Below, one piece after another: positions 33,722-41,736 of a stretch of 64,000 bases of DNA (positions are counted from its first letter, which is position 1; each line of letters opens with the position of its first letter). The DNA lies in assembly GCF_030816115.1 (NCBI RefSeq), contig NZ_JAUSXQ010000001.1:310001-374000 (forward strand). Direction: 5' to 3'. Source of the DNA: Chryseobacterium sp. W4I1 (GTDB lineage: Bacteria; Bacteroidota; Bacteroidia; Flavobacteriales; Weeksellaceae). Under the pieces are notes generated by a model. It was given only the letters and a program-made list of their open reading frames with translations, searched no databases and was not told the DNA's origin. The translations under genes and the position numbers were made by a program.

Positions 33722-33960
33722 GGAGGGGAATTCTCCTCGGTTCAATCATAATAAAAAACCTTGTTTTTTGTATTTTATCTCTCGCAGATTTCTCAGATCA
33801 TGCAGATTTTATGCTCAGAATTAAATCTTTTGTGATTTTTATGTGGAGCTTGTTAACCACAGATTTCACAGATGTTTACTCATTTTTGTTGAGTCATCGC
33901 AAAGACGCAAGTTTTTTTCTAATTCGAATACTTTAAGGTGCCAAGATTTTATCTACGATA
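33722..33960. repeat. gene-free stretch with intergenic repeat motifs and a hairpin
   Basis: 355 bases without a gene (33628-33982). It contains a small hairpin AAAAAAC-ctt-GTTTTTT (33753-33769) and CAGATT-type repeats: CTCGCAGATTTCTCAGATC at 33780-33798, ACCACAGATTTCACAGATG at 33856-33874, then CATCGCAAAGACGCAAG at 33896-33912. Related CGCAGAT motifs occur at 28088-28113 and 40438-40500. Confidence 0.6.
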
Positions 33961-33982
33961 AAATTGAATACCGCTTTATTGA

Positions 33983-34735
33983 CTATTGATTAAGTTCCTT
34001 TAAAATCGCTTCACCCACGCTTTTTGCAGACTGAGGATTTTGTCCTGTAATCACTCTCTGATCCGATACCACATGGTTCTGCCAAGTTCCTGATTTTTCA
34101 AATTTTGCACCTCTTTCTTTCAGCTTATCTTCCAGAAGGAAAGGAACTACATTCGTTAATTTTACTTCAGCTTCTTCCTCATTAGTAAAAGCGTTGATCT
34201 TTTTGCCGTCTACCAGATATTTTCCGTTATTCAACTTAATATTAACAAGGCCTGCCGGACCGTGACATACTGCGGCTACAATTCCGCCGTTCTCATAAAT
34301 TTTTGAAGCGATGGCTGCTAATTCTGTATTGTCTGCAAAATCCCACATCGCACCGTGGCCTCCTGCATAGAAAATAGCAGCATAATTGTTGGTATCTACC
34401 TGAGAAGGCTGCAAAGAATGGTCAATTTTATTTTTATATTCTTTATTCTCCCAGAACTCTTTATTTACTGGATCTTTTAAATCAAATCCGTCTACTGGCG
34501 GAGTTCCGCCTTTGGGACTTACAAAATCAATTTCATAACCTGCTTTGTGAAGCACTTCCCACGGATGGGAAACTTCGCCCAGATAATATCCGGTGTCTTC
34601 ACCGGTGTTTCCTTTTTTATCGTGACTGGTCACGACAAATAAAATTTTCTTTTTCATATGTTTCGATTTTTGTTGTTGTGCCTGAACAAATCCTGCAGTC
34701 AGCAGAACTATAAATAAAAATGCTAATTTTTTCAT
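33983..34735 (-). CDS. DJ-1/PfpI family protein, exported
   Basis: 250 residues from the ATG at 34735, which gives a signal peptide (MKKLAFLFIVLLTAGFVQAQ); the frame is open further up but overlaps the upstream gene. The nucleophile elbow is AAVCHGPAGL near residues 150-159 (Cys-His) and the glutamate-type site is in EDTGYYLGEVSHPWEVL near 41-57, as in Hsp31-like DJ-1 members. Glyoxalase III or chaperone-type activity is known for that group. A signal peptide is less usual and suggests a periplasmic or extracytoplasmic role. Confidence 0.9.
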   Translation of the reverse strand: MKKLAFLFIVLLTAGFVQAQQQKSKHMKKKILFVVTSHDKKGNTGEDTGYYLGEVSHPWEVLHKAGYEIDFVSPKGGTPPVDGFDLKDPVNKEFWENKEYKNKIDHSLQPSQVDTNNYAAIFYAGGHGAMWDFADNTELAAIASKIYENGGIVAAVCHGPAGLVNIKLNNGKYLVDGKKINAFTNEEEAEVKLTNVVPFLLEDKLKERGAKFEKSGTWQNHVVSDQRVITGQNPQSAKSVGEAILKELNQ

Positions 34736-34736
34736 G

Positions 34737-35024
34737 TTAAAGAATATGGGTTGTATAAATTTGTGGTTTTTCCTGCAATTTTTCATCAATGATGGTTCCG
34801 AAAGCCTGAATATAAGGTTGCTGGTTATGCTGTGAAAGTCCCTCTTCATTTTTCCATATTTCGTAGAAAACAAACTGGTTTTTGTCTTCAATTCCCTGAT
34901 GAAGACTGTAAAGTTCACATGCGTCTTCTTTTCTGGTTTCTGTTACCATATTCTGAAGAACCTCCAGTACTTCTGATCTGTGTTCTTCCTTCGCTTTTAT
35001 AATTGCTGTAAGATAAATTTTCAT
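34737..35024 (-). CDS. putative quinol monooxygenase (ABM domain)
   Basis: 95 residues, the typical length of single-domain antibiotic-biosynthesis-monooxygenase proteins (YgiN/LsrG-like). Signature YLTAIIKAKEEHRSEVLEVLQ and LYSLHQGIEDKNQFVFYEIWKNEEGLSQH. It has one base between its stop and the DJ-1-like start, so they are one operon. With the adjacent MdaB-like quinone reductase this recalls the E. coli mdaB-ygiN quinone redox pair. Confidence 0.88.
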   Translation of the reverse strand: MKIYLTAIIKAKEEHRSEVLEVLQNMVTETRKEDACELYSLHQGIEDKNQFVFYEIWKNEEGLSQHNQQPYIQAFGTIIDEKLQEKPQIYTTHIL

Positions 35025-35033
35025 ATTAATTAA

Positions 35034-35918
35034 CTAAATAAATGTTTCGATTGAATTGTATTGAGGTTTCCATCCCAGTTCTGTCCTTGCTTTGTCAGCA
35101 TTACATAAACTGTTTGATGCAAATCCAAAATATCCGCCTGCAGGACCAAATCTGTTGACTGCTTCCTGTATATTGACAGAAATAGCTGGCTGTAATGCAT
35201 ATTTTTTACTGATGTTTTCTGCAATGTTTTTTATGGTTGAGGAACCGTTTTCTGCATAATAAATTGAGCCTGCTTCCGCTTTCTCCAAGGCCAGAATGTA
35301 GAGCTCTGCAATATCTTCAATATGCACATTCGACCAGATATTTTCCCCTTTTCCGAAAAATATGCCATGACCCTTTTCTTTTGAAAAACCGATCAGGGCA
35401 GGAAGCTGGATACTTTCTTTTTTTAGGCCTAAGCCTTCTCCGTATACCATTGTGGGTACAATAACAATGCTTCTTATATTCTTTTGGGCCGCCTGAAGGA
35501 TATAGTCGTTGATGAGAACCCTTGAGGCCATTTCCAACCTCGGATTCAACGGAATATCTTCTGTAAATACAAAGCTGTTTCCTTCGCCGTTTTCCTTACC
35601 GCCAAATATGGCAGAACCGGAAGTGAAAATCAGGGTCTTGCCACTGCCTTCCATTATAGTGACGAAACTATCTGCCGCATAAGCATCATCGGCAGAATCT
35701 GCATTGTGTATCACTGCATCAGCTTCAGAAACCGCTGCTCTTAAAACAGTCTCATCATGAATGTTCCCGATAATGGGCTCAATACCCCACGATCTTAGCT
35801 CTTCGGCATGGCGGTCATTACGGATCAGCCCCATTACTTTATAATTCTTTTTAAGTAATTTTTCTGCAATGGTACCCCCGATATAGCCGGTAATTCCTGT
35901 GATTAATATTTTTTTCAT
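35034..35918 (-). CDS. NAD-dependent epimerase/dehydratase (extended SDR-like)
   Basis: 294 residues. The NAD loop GITGYIGGTIAEKLL is near residues 8-22, followed by IGNIHDETVLRAAVSEADAVIHNA. The middle contains IFTSGSAIFGGKENG, where the active-site Tyr of SDR enzymes seems to be displaced, and later VPTMVYGEGLGL. It starts by a 4-base overlap with the MdaB-like gene. Sugar-epimerase or NmrA-like redox-sensor function cannot be told. Confidence 0.85.
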   Translation of the reverse strand: MKKILITGITGYIGGTIAEKLLKKNYKVMGLIRNDRHAEELRSWGIEPIIGNIHDETVLRAAVSEADAVIHNADSADDAYAADSFVTIMEGSGKTLIFTSGSAIFGGKENGEGNSFVFTEDIPLNPRLEMASRVLINDYILQAAQKNIRSIVIVPTMVYGEGLGLKKESIQLPALIGFSKEKGHGIFFGKGENIWSNVHIEDIAELYILALEKAEAGSIYYAENGSSTIKNIAENISKKYALQPAISVNIQEAVNRFGPAGGYFGFASNSLCNADKARTELGWKPQYNSIETFI

Positions 35919-36532
35919 GATGCCAGTTGAGGTTTTAGTTCCTGTGCAAAAACATGTTCAAGATGCGCTCTGTAAAGCTTCATATCACGTTCGATATTGG
36001 CATTTTTCTCCACATCATGGAAATGAAAACCTTCTATTTTTTCTAAAGAAACAAAGGCGTTCATTTTATGGAATCCAAATAATGGTCCATTATCCACACT
36101 CGTTTCATTGAAAAATTCTCCGGGAAGCGTAAAAGCAGTTTCAGGAGCATTCCAGCTTGTAGTTACCATATATTTTCTTCCGCCCAGCATCCCTCCGGTT
36201 CCATAATTGATCTCCGGATTTTCTGAAGTTCGCCCGTCACTCATATAAATTCCTTTGGCATGACCGGCTGTGAAAACTTCGTCGATGTACTTTTTAAAAC
36301 CGTTCGGAAGCTGAAACCACCAGATTGGAGTATGGTAGATAATCAAATCTGCCCAAACAAATTTCTTTACCTCTTCATCCTTATCAAAACCTTCTGAAAC
36401 CTGTGTTGTTTTTACTTCTACATTTTCAAATTTTTTCAACACTTCTAAAGTGTTTGCAGCAATAGTATCATTATATTTTCCTCCGGAATGTCCGAAATTT
36501 TGTCCTCCGTTGATGATCAGTATTTTTTTCAT
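35915..36532 (-). CDS. flavodoxin-fold NAD(P)H quinone reductase (MdaB-like)
   Basis: 205 residues. The FMN/FAD-binding N-terminus is MKKILIINGGQNFGHSGGKYNDT, with the later family motif IIYHTPIWWFQLPNGFKKYIDEVF near residues 65-88 and GGRKYMVTTSWNAPETAF near 116-133. MdaB reduces quinones by two electrons, protecting against oxidative stress. First gene of a minus-strand set (mdaB-like, epimerase, ABM, DJ-1-like). Confidence 0.92.
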   Translation of the reverse strand: MKKILIINGGQNFGHSGGKYNDTIAANTLEVLKKFENVEVKTTQVSEGFDKDEEVKKFVWADLIIYHTPIWWFQLPNGFKKYIDEVFTAGHAKGIYMSDGRTSENPEINYGTGGMLGGRKYMVTTSWNAPETAFTLPGEFFNETSVDNGPLFGFHKMNAFVSLEKIEGFHFHDVEKNANIERDMKLYRAHLEHVFAQELKPQLAS

Positions 36533-36560
36533 TTTTTATGATTGTTTAAATTTTATGATG

Positions 36561-36629
36561 CAAAGTTAGCGTGCTGTATTGTATAATAAAAATAGTATAA
36601 ATTATAGCTAGCTATTATTTTTATAATAG
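36561..36629 (-). promoter_or_regulatory. promoter and palindromic sites upstream of the MdaB-like operon
   Basis: Minus-strand -7 element TAACTTTG at 36568-36561. About 35 bases upstream lie two overlapping palindromes, ATAGCTAGCTAT (36604-36615) and CTATTAT-tttt-ATAATAG (36612-36629). The position fits an activator site of LysR type; a lysR gene lies nearby at 37509. Confidence 0.5.
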
Positions 36630-36720
36630 TTTGAATTTTAGTATTTATGTGAAATGTCATATGATGAATGCATCAGATTGTTGGATCTCTCATGTACATT
36701 TGTTTACTAAATTGAATATA

Positions 36721-37467
36721 ATGATCCAGATTGCAGTTTTTAGTGATATCCATGGAAACCTTCCTGCCTTAGATGCCGTGCTTGATGATATAGAAAGAAA
36801 GGGAATTCAGCAGAAATTCTGCCTTGGAGATCTCATAGATTTTGCTCCATGGGGAAATGGAGTAATTGAAAAGATAAAAACTCTCAATATCCCTTGTCTG
36901 ATGGGAAATCATGATGAAAGAGTAGCTTTTGATATTTCCGTTGCTCCTTTAGCCAAGCATTCAGAAGAAGAAACTAATGCCAGATTTATAGCTATTGATC
37001 ATTCCAAAAAACATATTACACAAGAGAATAAGAGATTTTTATCAGCACTTCCTTTTCATTTAAAATTAAATTATAAAATAGGGAAGAGGCATTGGAATAT
37101 TCAGCTTGTTCATTCAAGTTTGTCCAGTAATGACACCTACCTTTATGAGTCTGAAAATGATGAGGTTTTTGCTGAAATGCTGAAAGAATCCCAATCTGAT
37201 ATTATGGTAATGGGGCACACTCATTTGTCATTTAAAAAATGCTTTGACCATACTAGTTGGGCTGTTAATTGTGGTTCGGTAGGACGTTCCAAGGAAGAGA
37301 ATCGTCTGGCCTCTTATCTGATCATTACGATGAATGAAGATCAGGTTATTCCTGAAATTATACAAATACCTTATCCACTTGAAGAAACTGTCCGGGGGAT
37401 TGAAGAAAGCGGAATTCCGGATTATTATGCTGCTTTTCTAAAAAATGAAAAAATATCAGTATTATAA
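36721..37467 (+). CDS. calcineurin-like metallophosphoesterase (MJ0936/YfcE type)
   Basis: 248 residues from the ATG at 36721 (MIQIAVFSDIHGN); the longer open frame upstream lacks coding character. Metal-binding motifs in order: DIHGN (9-13), GDLIDF (near 37-42), GNHDE (near 60-64), LVHSS (near 137) and GHTH (near 164-167). Dinuclear phosphodiesterase acting on an unknown substrate. 41 bases separate it from the lysR gene downstream. Confidence 0.92.
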   Translation: MIQIAVFSDIHGNLPALDAVLDDIERKGIQQKFCLGDLIDFAPWGNGVIEKIKTLNIPCLMGNHDERVAFDISVAPLAKHSEEETNARFIAIDHSKKHITQENKRFLSALPFHLKLNYKIGKRHWNIQLVHSSLSSNDTYLYESENDEVFAEMLKESQSDIMVMGHTHLSFKKCFDHTSWAVNCGSVGRSKEENRLASYLIITMNEDQVIPEIIQIPYPLEETVRGIEESGIPDYYAAFLKNEKISVL

Positions 37468-37508
37468 TTATTTTGTAATTTTATATCAGAATATTTATAA
37501 TTAAAGTT

Positions 37509-38429
37509 ATGGTCAATCTAGAATGGTACCGCACTTTTAAAGCGATATACAAAACCGGAACCCTCACGGGCGCAGCAGATTCCCTGTTTATTTCCCAACC
37601 GGGCGTAAGTCTGCATTTAAGTTCATTGGAAGCTTATGTAGGCTATAAATTATTTGACAGGACCGGCAGGAAAATGATGCCGACAGAAAGAGGAAAAGTC
37701 TTATTCAATGCTGTTTCTGAACCTATTGCAAGATTGGAAGATGTAGAGAAAAACTTCCAGAAATCTACAGAAAAACTGACTCCAACAATTAGTGTGGGCA
37801 TGTGTTTTGAAACCTTTCAGACCACGTTGGAACAGTACGTTTCTACTTTACCTTTTAACCTGATCATCAGTTTCGGAGAATATCCGGAAATGCTGGATCA
37901 GCTGGATAAAGGTATTTTAGACCTGATTATTACTCCCAAAAAAGGAATTTCGCCCAATATTGAACACGAAGCATTTTCTTCTGAACAGATTATTCTGGTA
38001 GGCGGAAAAGATATCGACACCGATAGCTTTCAGGAAACCCTTAAAATCAAAGGTGTTGAACACGCTGAAAATTGGTTGAAGCAGGAAAAATGGTACGGAA
38101 CAACAGGTGATATGGAACATCTCTTTCAGTTCTGGATCATGAATTTCGGGCATAAACCGAATTTCCGCCCGAATTATATTGTTCCCAATTTAAATTCAAT
38201 TATCCGTTGCCTGAAAGGCGGAACCGGACTGGCTGTGGTTCCCCATTTTCTATGCAAAAATGAAATAGAAAACGGAGAGATCAAGCTGATCTGGGAGGGT
38301 GAAAAAAAGCTGGAAAATATCCTGTATTTCGGATGCAGAAAAAAAACAAGTTATCAGTCTGAAATCGATCATATTAAAGGATTATTCAGAAAGGTCATGG
38401 GCCAAAATGAGCATGTCGTGCATCTGTAA
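37509..38429 (+). CDS. LysR-family transcriptional regulator
   Basis: 306 residues. The N-terminal winged HTH is YRTFKAIYKTGTLTGAADSLFISQPGVSLHLSSLE (residues 6-40), with VGYKLFDRTGRKMMPTERG after it, followed by a PBP-like effector domain (residues 90-300). The inducer is unknown. The gene's last 48 bases overlap the 3' end of a convergent GNAT gene. Possible targets: the minus-strand mdaB-like operon starting at 36532. Confidence 0.93.
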   Translation: MVNLEWYRTFKAIYKTGTLTGAADSLFISQPGVSLHLSSLEAYVGYKLFDRTGRKMMPTERGKVLFNAVSEPIARLEDVEKNFQKSTEKLTPTISVGMCFETFQTTLEQYVSTLPFNLIISFGEYPEMLDQLDKGILDLIITPKKGISPNIEHEAFSSEQIILVGGKDIDTDSFQETLKIKGVEHAENWLKQEKWYGTTGDMEHLFQFWIMNFGHKPNFRPNYIVPNLNSIIRCLKGGTGLAVVPHFLCKNEIENGEIKLIWEGEKKLENILYFGCRKKTSYQSEIDHIKGLFRKVMGQNEHVVHL

Positions 38430-38849
38430 ACCGTTTTCGTAAATAGGGAATGGGTAGTTGTCTATAAAAAAATCTTTACGCATTCCTTTTTTTAAGAAAC
38501 CGTTCTTTTCATAGAATTTAATCTGCTGGAATCCGGTGTCTGATGTTCCTACAGTTAAGGTTTTAAAACCACCTTCTTTGGCTATCTGTTTTGCTTTATC
38601 AATCAGAAGACCACCAATTCCCTGGCTCCTGTAGTTTTCAAGAACTGCTATGTTTTTGATCTCCAGTTCTGTGCTGCTGTTTGGGTAAAGTGCCATTACT
38701 GCTATATCCAAGAGTTTATCCTGCAAAAGATAGATATCACAGTTAAAAATATATTTGTCGATAGCTTCCACAGTTTCGTCAGCAAGCAGCAGCAAATCAT
38801 AGGGAATCTCTGATCCGGAATTTATTTTATTGAAATTAAATTTCTCCAT
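38382..38849 (-). CDS. GNAT family N-acetyltransferase
   Basis: 155 residues. The acetyl-CoA-binding motif A reads VLENYRSQGIGGLLIDKAKQIA near residues 69-90 (R/Q-x-x-G-x-G/A), followed by VGTSDTGFQQIKFYEKNGFLKKG. The substrate is unknown. It immediately follows another GNAT gene (stop at 38850, start at 38849), and its 3' end overlaps lysR antiparallel by 48 bases. Confidence 0.9.
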   Translation of the reverse strand: MEKFNFNKINSGSEIPYDLLLLADETVEAIDKYIFNCDIYLLQDKLLDIAVMALYPNSSTELEIKNIAVLENYRSQGIGGLLIDKAKQIAKEGGFKTLTVGTSDTGFQQIKFYEKNGFLKKGMRKDFFIDNYPFPIYENGLQMHDMLILAHDLSE

Positions 38850-39281
38850 TTATAAAGTCATATGAATGATTGGATAGTCTTTTCCCGAACCGTCTTTTTC
38901 TGATCTTCCAGTCTGTCTGAAACCCATTTTCTCATAAAACCCAATAGCCTGAGGATTCTGTTCGTTCACATCTACTTTTGTCAGTCCCGTTTTCTCCTTC
39001 ATAAACTCATATAAAGTTCTCCCAAAACCTTTTCCACGGACATCATTGTGGATAAAAAGCATTTCCAGATTGCCTTCTGCTACGGCTGCAAAACCTTCTG
39101 CCTGATCATTTTCTGTAATCAGATAAACTTCCAGATGAGGGAGATAATCCCTGGGAATTACTTCTTGGAAATAATTAAAATCTTCTTCGGTAAGAAAATA
39201 ATGGGTAGCTTTCACAGCAGATTTCCATATCTCCATAATCCTCGGATAGTCTCCTGCTTCTGCCAGTCTGATTGATTGCAT
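38850..39281 (-). CDS. GNAT family N-acetyltransferase
   Basis: 143 residues from the ATG at 39281 (MQSIRLAEAGDYPRIMEIWKSAVKATH). Motif A: FIHNDVRGKGFGRTLYEFMKE near residues 76-96 (VRGKGFG), then VNEQNPQAIGFYEKMGFRQTGR. The N-terminal EIWKSAVKATHYFL segment resembles acetyltransferases such as YjaB/putative protein N-acetyltransferases. Forms a two-gene unit with the adjacent GNAT. Confidence 0.9.
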   Translation of the reverse strand: MQSIRLAEAGDYPRIMEIWKSAVKATHYFLTEEDFNYFQEVIPRDYLPHLEVYLITENDQAEGFAAVAEGNLEMLFIHNDVRGKGFGRTLYEFMKEKTGLTKVDVNEQNPQAIGFYEKMGFRQTGRSEKDGSGKDYPIIHMTL

Positions 39282-39538
39282 TATTTTTGATTTAATGCAA
39301 AAGTAAGTAATAGAAGCTAGATTTAGAAATTCCAAATTAGGAATCATGATATATTAGAGATTTTGGACTCCATTTCTTTAAGGAGTATATTTTTATACAA
39401 CAAGATAGAGTGGAGAAGATATTGATAAACACTCTCAAAAATAGTTTAAAAACAGTAAAAATGGTAGGCAGAAATACCGAATTTTTATTGCAAATTTGTT
39501 AGACTTTACATTAATATTAAAAATTAAATTAAAGAATT

Positions 39539-40414
39539 ATGCAAAAGAAAACCTACGCAGGGCAACCTGTAGTGACCTTAAATAATGGAATAGATATCCC
39601 TGCCTTAGGCTTTGGAGTCTGGCAAATGGAGAATCTGACAGAATGTGAGGAGGCAGTTGTGAAAGCTATCCAAACAGGATACAGAATGATTGATACAGCG
39701 GCAATTTACCAAAACGAAACGGCAGTAGGCCAAGGCGTAAAAGATAGTGGTGTAAACAGAGATGAGCTTTTTATCACTTCTAAGGTATGGGTGCAGGATC
39801 ACGGCTATGAGAAGACAAAAAGTGCATTTCAAAGAACACTGGACAGGCTTCAGATGGATTATCTGGATATGTATCTTGTTCACTGGCCTTACGGTGATTT
39901 CTTAGGGACCTGGAAGGCTTTAGAAGATTTGTATAGTGAAGGAAAGATCAAAGCAATTGGTGTCTGCAACTTTACTGTAGAAAAACTTGAAGAATTAAAA
40001 GCTAATTCAACGGTTCTTCCGGTGATCAATCAGATCGAGCTTCACCCGGTTTTCCAGCAGAAAGAACTTCAGGTGTATGACAGGGAAAATAATATCATTA
40101 CCCAACCATGGAGTCCGCTTGGAAACGGAAATGCAGACCTTTTAAACAATTCTGAATTAAAAGCTATTGCCGGAAAATATAAGAAAACAGTGGCTCAGGT
40201 TATTCTAAGATGGCACCTTCAGGAAGGGTTTGTAGTGATTCCAAAGTCTATAACTCCTTCCAGAATTGAAGAAAACTTTAATGTTTTTGATTTTGAACTG
40301 ACTGAAGATGAAATGAATATTGTCCGTTCTTTAGATACAGGAAAAAGACTGTTCTTTGATCCGAAAGATCCTGAGTGGGAAGAAAAGATGCTGAAATCCG
40401 TAGCGGATATTTAA
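39539..40414 (+). CDS. aldo/keto reductase (2,5-diketo-D-gluconate reductase type)
   Basis: 291 residues. Catalytic elements: GYRMIDTAAIYQNETAVG (Asp and Tyr), LFITSKVWV (Lys), MYLVHWPYGDFLGTWKAL (His) and the C-terminal NADPH-binding VVIPKSITPSRIEENFNVFDF. This is the AKR5/YvgN-like group. Single gene, with a repeat-derived terminator after it. It is distinct in length and motifs from the AKR at 32644. Confidence 0.94.
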   Translation: MQKKTYAGQPVVTLNNGIDIPALGFGVWQMENLTECEEAVVKAIQTGYRMIDTAAIYQNETAVGQGVKDSGVNRDELFITSKVWVQDHGYEKTKSAFQRTLDRLQMDYLDMYLVHWPYGDFLGTWKALEDLYSEGKIKAIGVCNFTVEKLEELKANSTVLPVINQIELHPVFQQKELQVYDRENNIITQPWSPLGNGNADLLNNSELKAIAGKYKKTVAQVILRWHLQEGFVVIPKSITPSRIEENFNVFDFELTEDEMNIVRSLDTGKRLFFDPKDPEWEEKMLKSVADI

Positions 40415-40432
40415 TATAAATATTTCCCTATT

Positions 40433-40506
40433 TCTCCCGCAGATCAAACCGGTCACAGATTAAATATAACGGTCTGCTGAATCAGTTTAATCTGTGGGAT
40501 TTTTTT
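40433..40506 (+). terminator. repeat-derived hairpin/terminator after the aldo/keto reductase
   Basis: CACAGATTAAA (40454-40464) and TTTAATCTGTG (40487-40497) pair perfectly, followed by GGATTTTTTT. The sequence begins with the genome-repeat phrase CCCGCAGAT. Confidence 0.65.
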
Positions 40507-40593
40507 ATAACAATTAATGGCTGTGAATAATATCATGTTGTATAAAACGAATGGATGACCAGATTTTTGTAAATTTTAAATAAAATAATTCCT

Positions 40594-41661
40594 ATGTTTT
40601 GGCCGGACACAATCAGTAAAAGATTAAATATCAGATACCCTGTAATTCAGGCCCCGATGTTTGGGGTAAGTACACCGCAGATGACTGCTGCCGCTGCAAA
40701 AGCCGGATGTCTCGGGTCACTGGCATTAGCAGACCTTTCGGCAGCTCAATCTGCAGAGCTCATCAGAGAGACCAGAAAACTCACAGATCAGCCATTTGCT
40801 GTCAATATTTTTGTTCATCGTATTCATGAGCAAACAGATTCTTTGAAAGAAAAATTTGCTAAAACCAAACAGTTTATTACCCAACTTGCAAAAGAAAATA
40901 ACATAGAAGTTCAGCTTCCTGATCTAGAAGAGATCAAGGTGAACGGTTACCATGATCAGTTAGATACAATTATTGAAGAAGGTTGTAAAATTCTGAGTTT
41001 TACTTTCGGAAACCTAGATGATAAAAGCATTCAGAAGCTAAAAGAGAACGGAATAACACTTATCGGAACCTGTACTTCTCTAGAAGAAGCATTAATCCTG
41101 GAGAAATCGGGAATTGATATCATCTGCGTGCAGGGAATTGAAGCCGGAGGTCACAGAGGAACTTTTGACGCCGATGTTATTCCTGAGATCGGGGGGATAT
41201 CCCTATTTTCTAACGTTTATGATCATCTTAAAGTTCCGCTGATTTATGCAGGCGGTATTTACAATGGAAAAACTCTAAGAGCGGCAAAAGAGCTTGGAGC
41301 ACAGGGATTCCAGGTCGGAAGTATGTTACTGGCATCACAGGAAAGCGCTTTACAGCCGTTTGAAAAAGAAAGACTGAAAAATGTAACAGAAAAGGATATT
41401 GTCCTCACAAAAAGCTTTTCGGGAAGGTATGCGAGAGGAATTAAAAATAAATATATCGAAACTCTTGAAAACTCATCCTATATTCTGCCTTATCCTTATC
41501 AGAATAAACTGACGAATGAATTGCGCAGGGTCTCAAAAACATTGAATAATCCTGATTTTGTAGGTATTTGGACAGGGCAGTCAATTCACGATTACAGTGA
41601 ACTTTCTACAGAGGATATCCTGAAAAATTTGATTCAAAGTGTTGAAATCAGATCAATATAG
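40594..41661 (+). CDS. nitronate monooxygenase (class II NMO-like)
   Basis: 355 residues. FMN TIM-barrel pattern: YPVIQAPMFGVSTPQMTAAAAKAG near residues 15-38, GIDIICVQGIEAGGHRGTF near 170-188 (His of the AGGHRG motif is the expected base), PLIYAGGIYNGKTLRAA near 211-227, and AQGFQVGSMLLASQES. It oxidises alkyl nitronates such as propionate 3-nitronate, a detoxification. Terminator at 41686-41713. Confidence 0.93.
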   Translation: MFWPDTISKRLNIRYPVIQAPMFGVSTPQMTAAAAKAGCLGSLALADLSAAQSAELIRETRKLTDQPFAVNIFVHRIHEQTDSLKEKFAKTKQFITQLAKENNIEVQLPDLEEIKVNGYHDQLDTIIEEGCKILSFTFGNLDDKSIQKLKENGITLIGTCTSLEEALILEKSGIDIICVQGIEAGGHRGTFDADVIPEIGGISLFSNVYDHLKVPLIYAGGIYNGKTLRAAKELGAQGFQVGSMLLASQESALQPFEKERLKNVTEKDIVLTKSFSGRYARGIKNKYIETLENSSYILPYPYQNKLTNELRRVSKTLNNPDFVGIWTGQSIHDYSELSTEDILKNLIQSVEIRSI

Positions 41662-41685
41662 ATTTCTAAGAAATGAAAAAAAACA

Positions 41686-41713
41686 AAATCCTTTCATAAG
41701 CATGAAAGGATTT
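41686..41713. terminator. terminator between the nitronate monooxygenase and mpl-like genes
   Basis: AAATCCTTTCAT (41686-41697) / ATGAAAGGATTT (41702-41713), a perfect 12-base stem between two convergent genes. Confidence 0.85.
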
Positions 41714-41736
41714 CTTTGTTATATAAAATAAATAAT

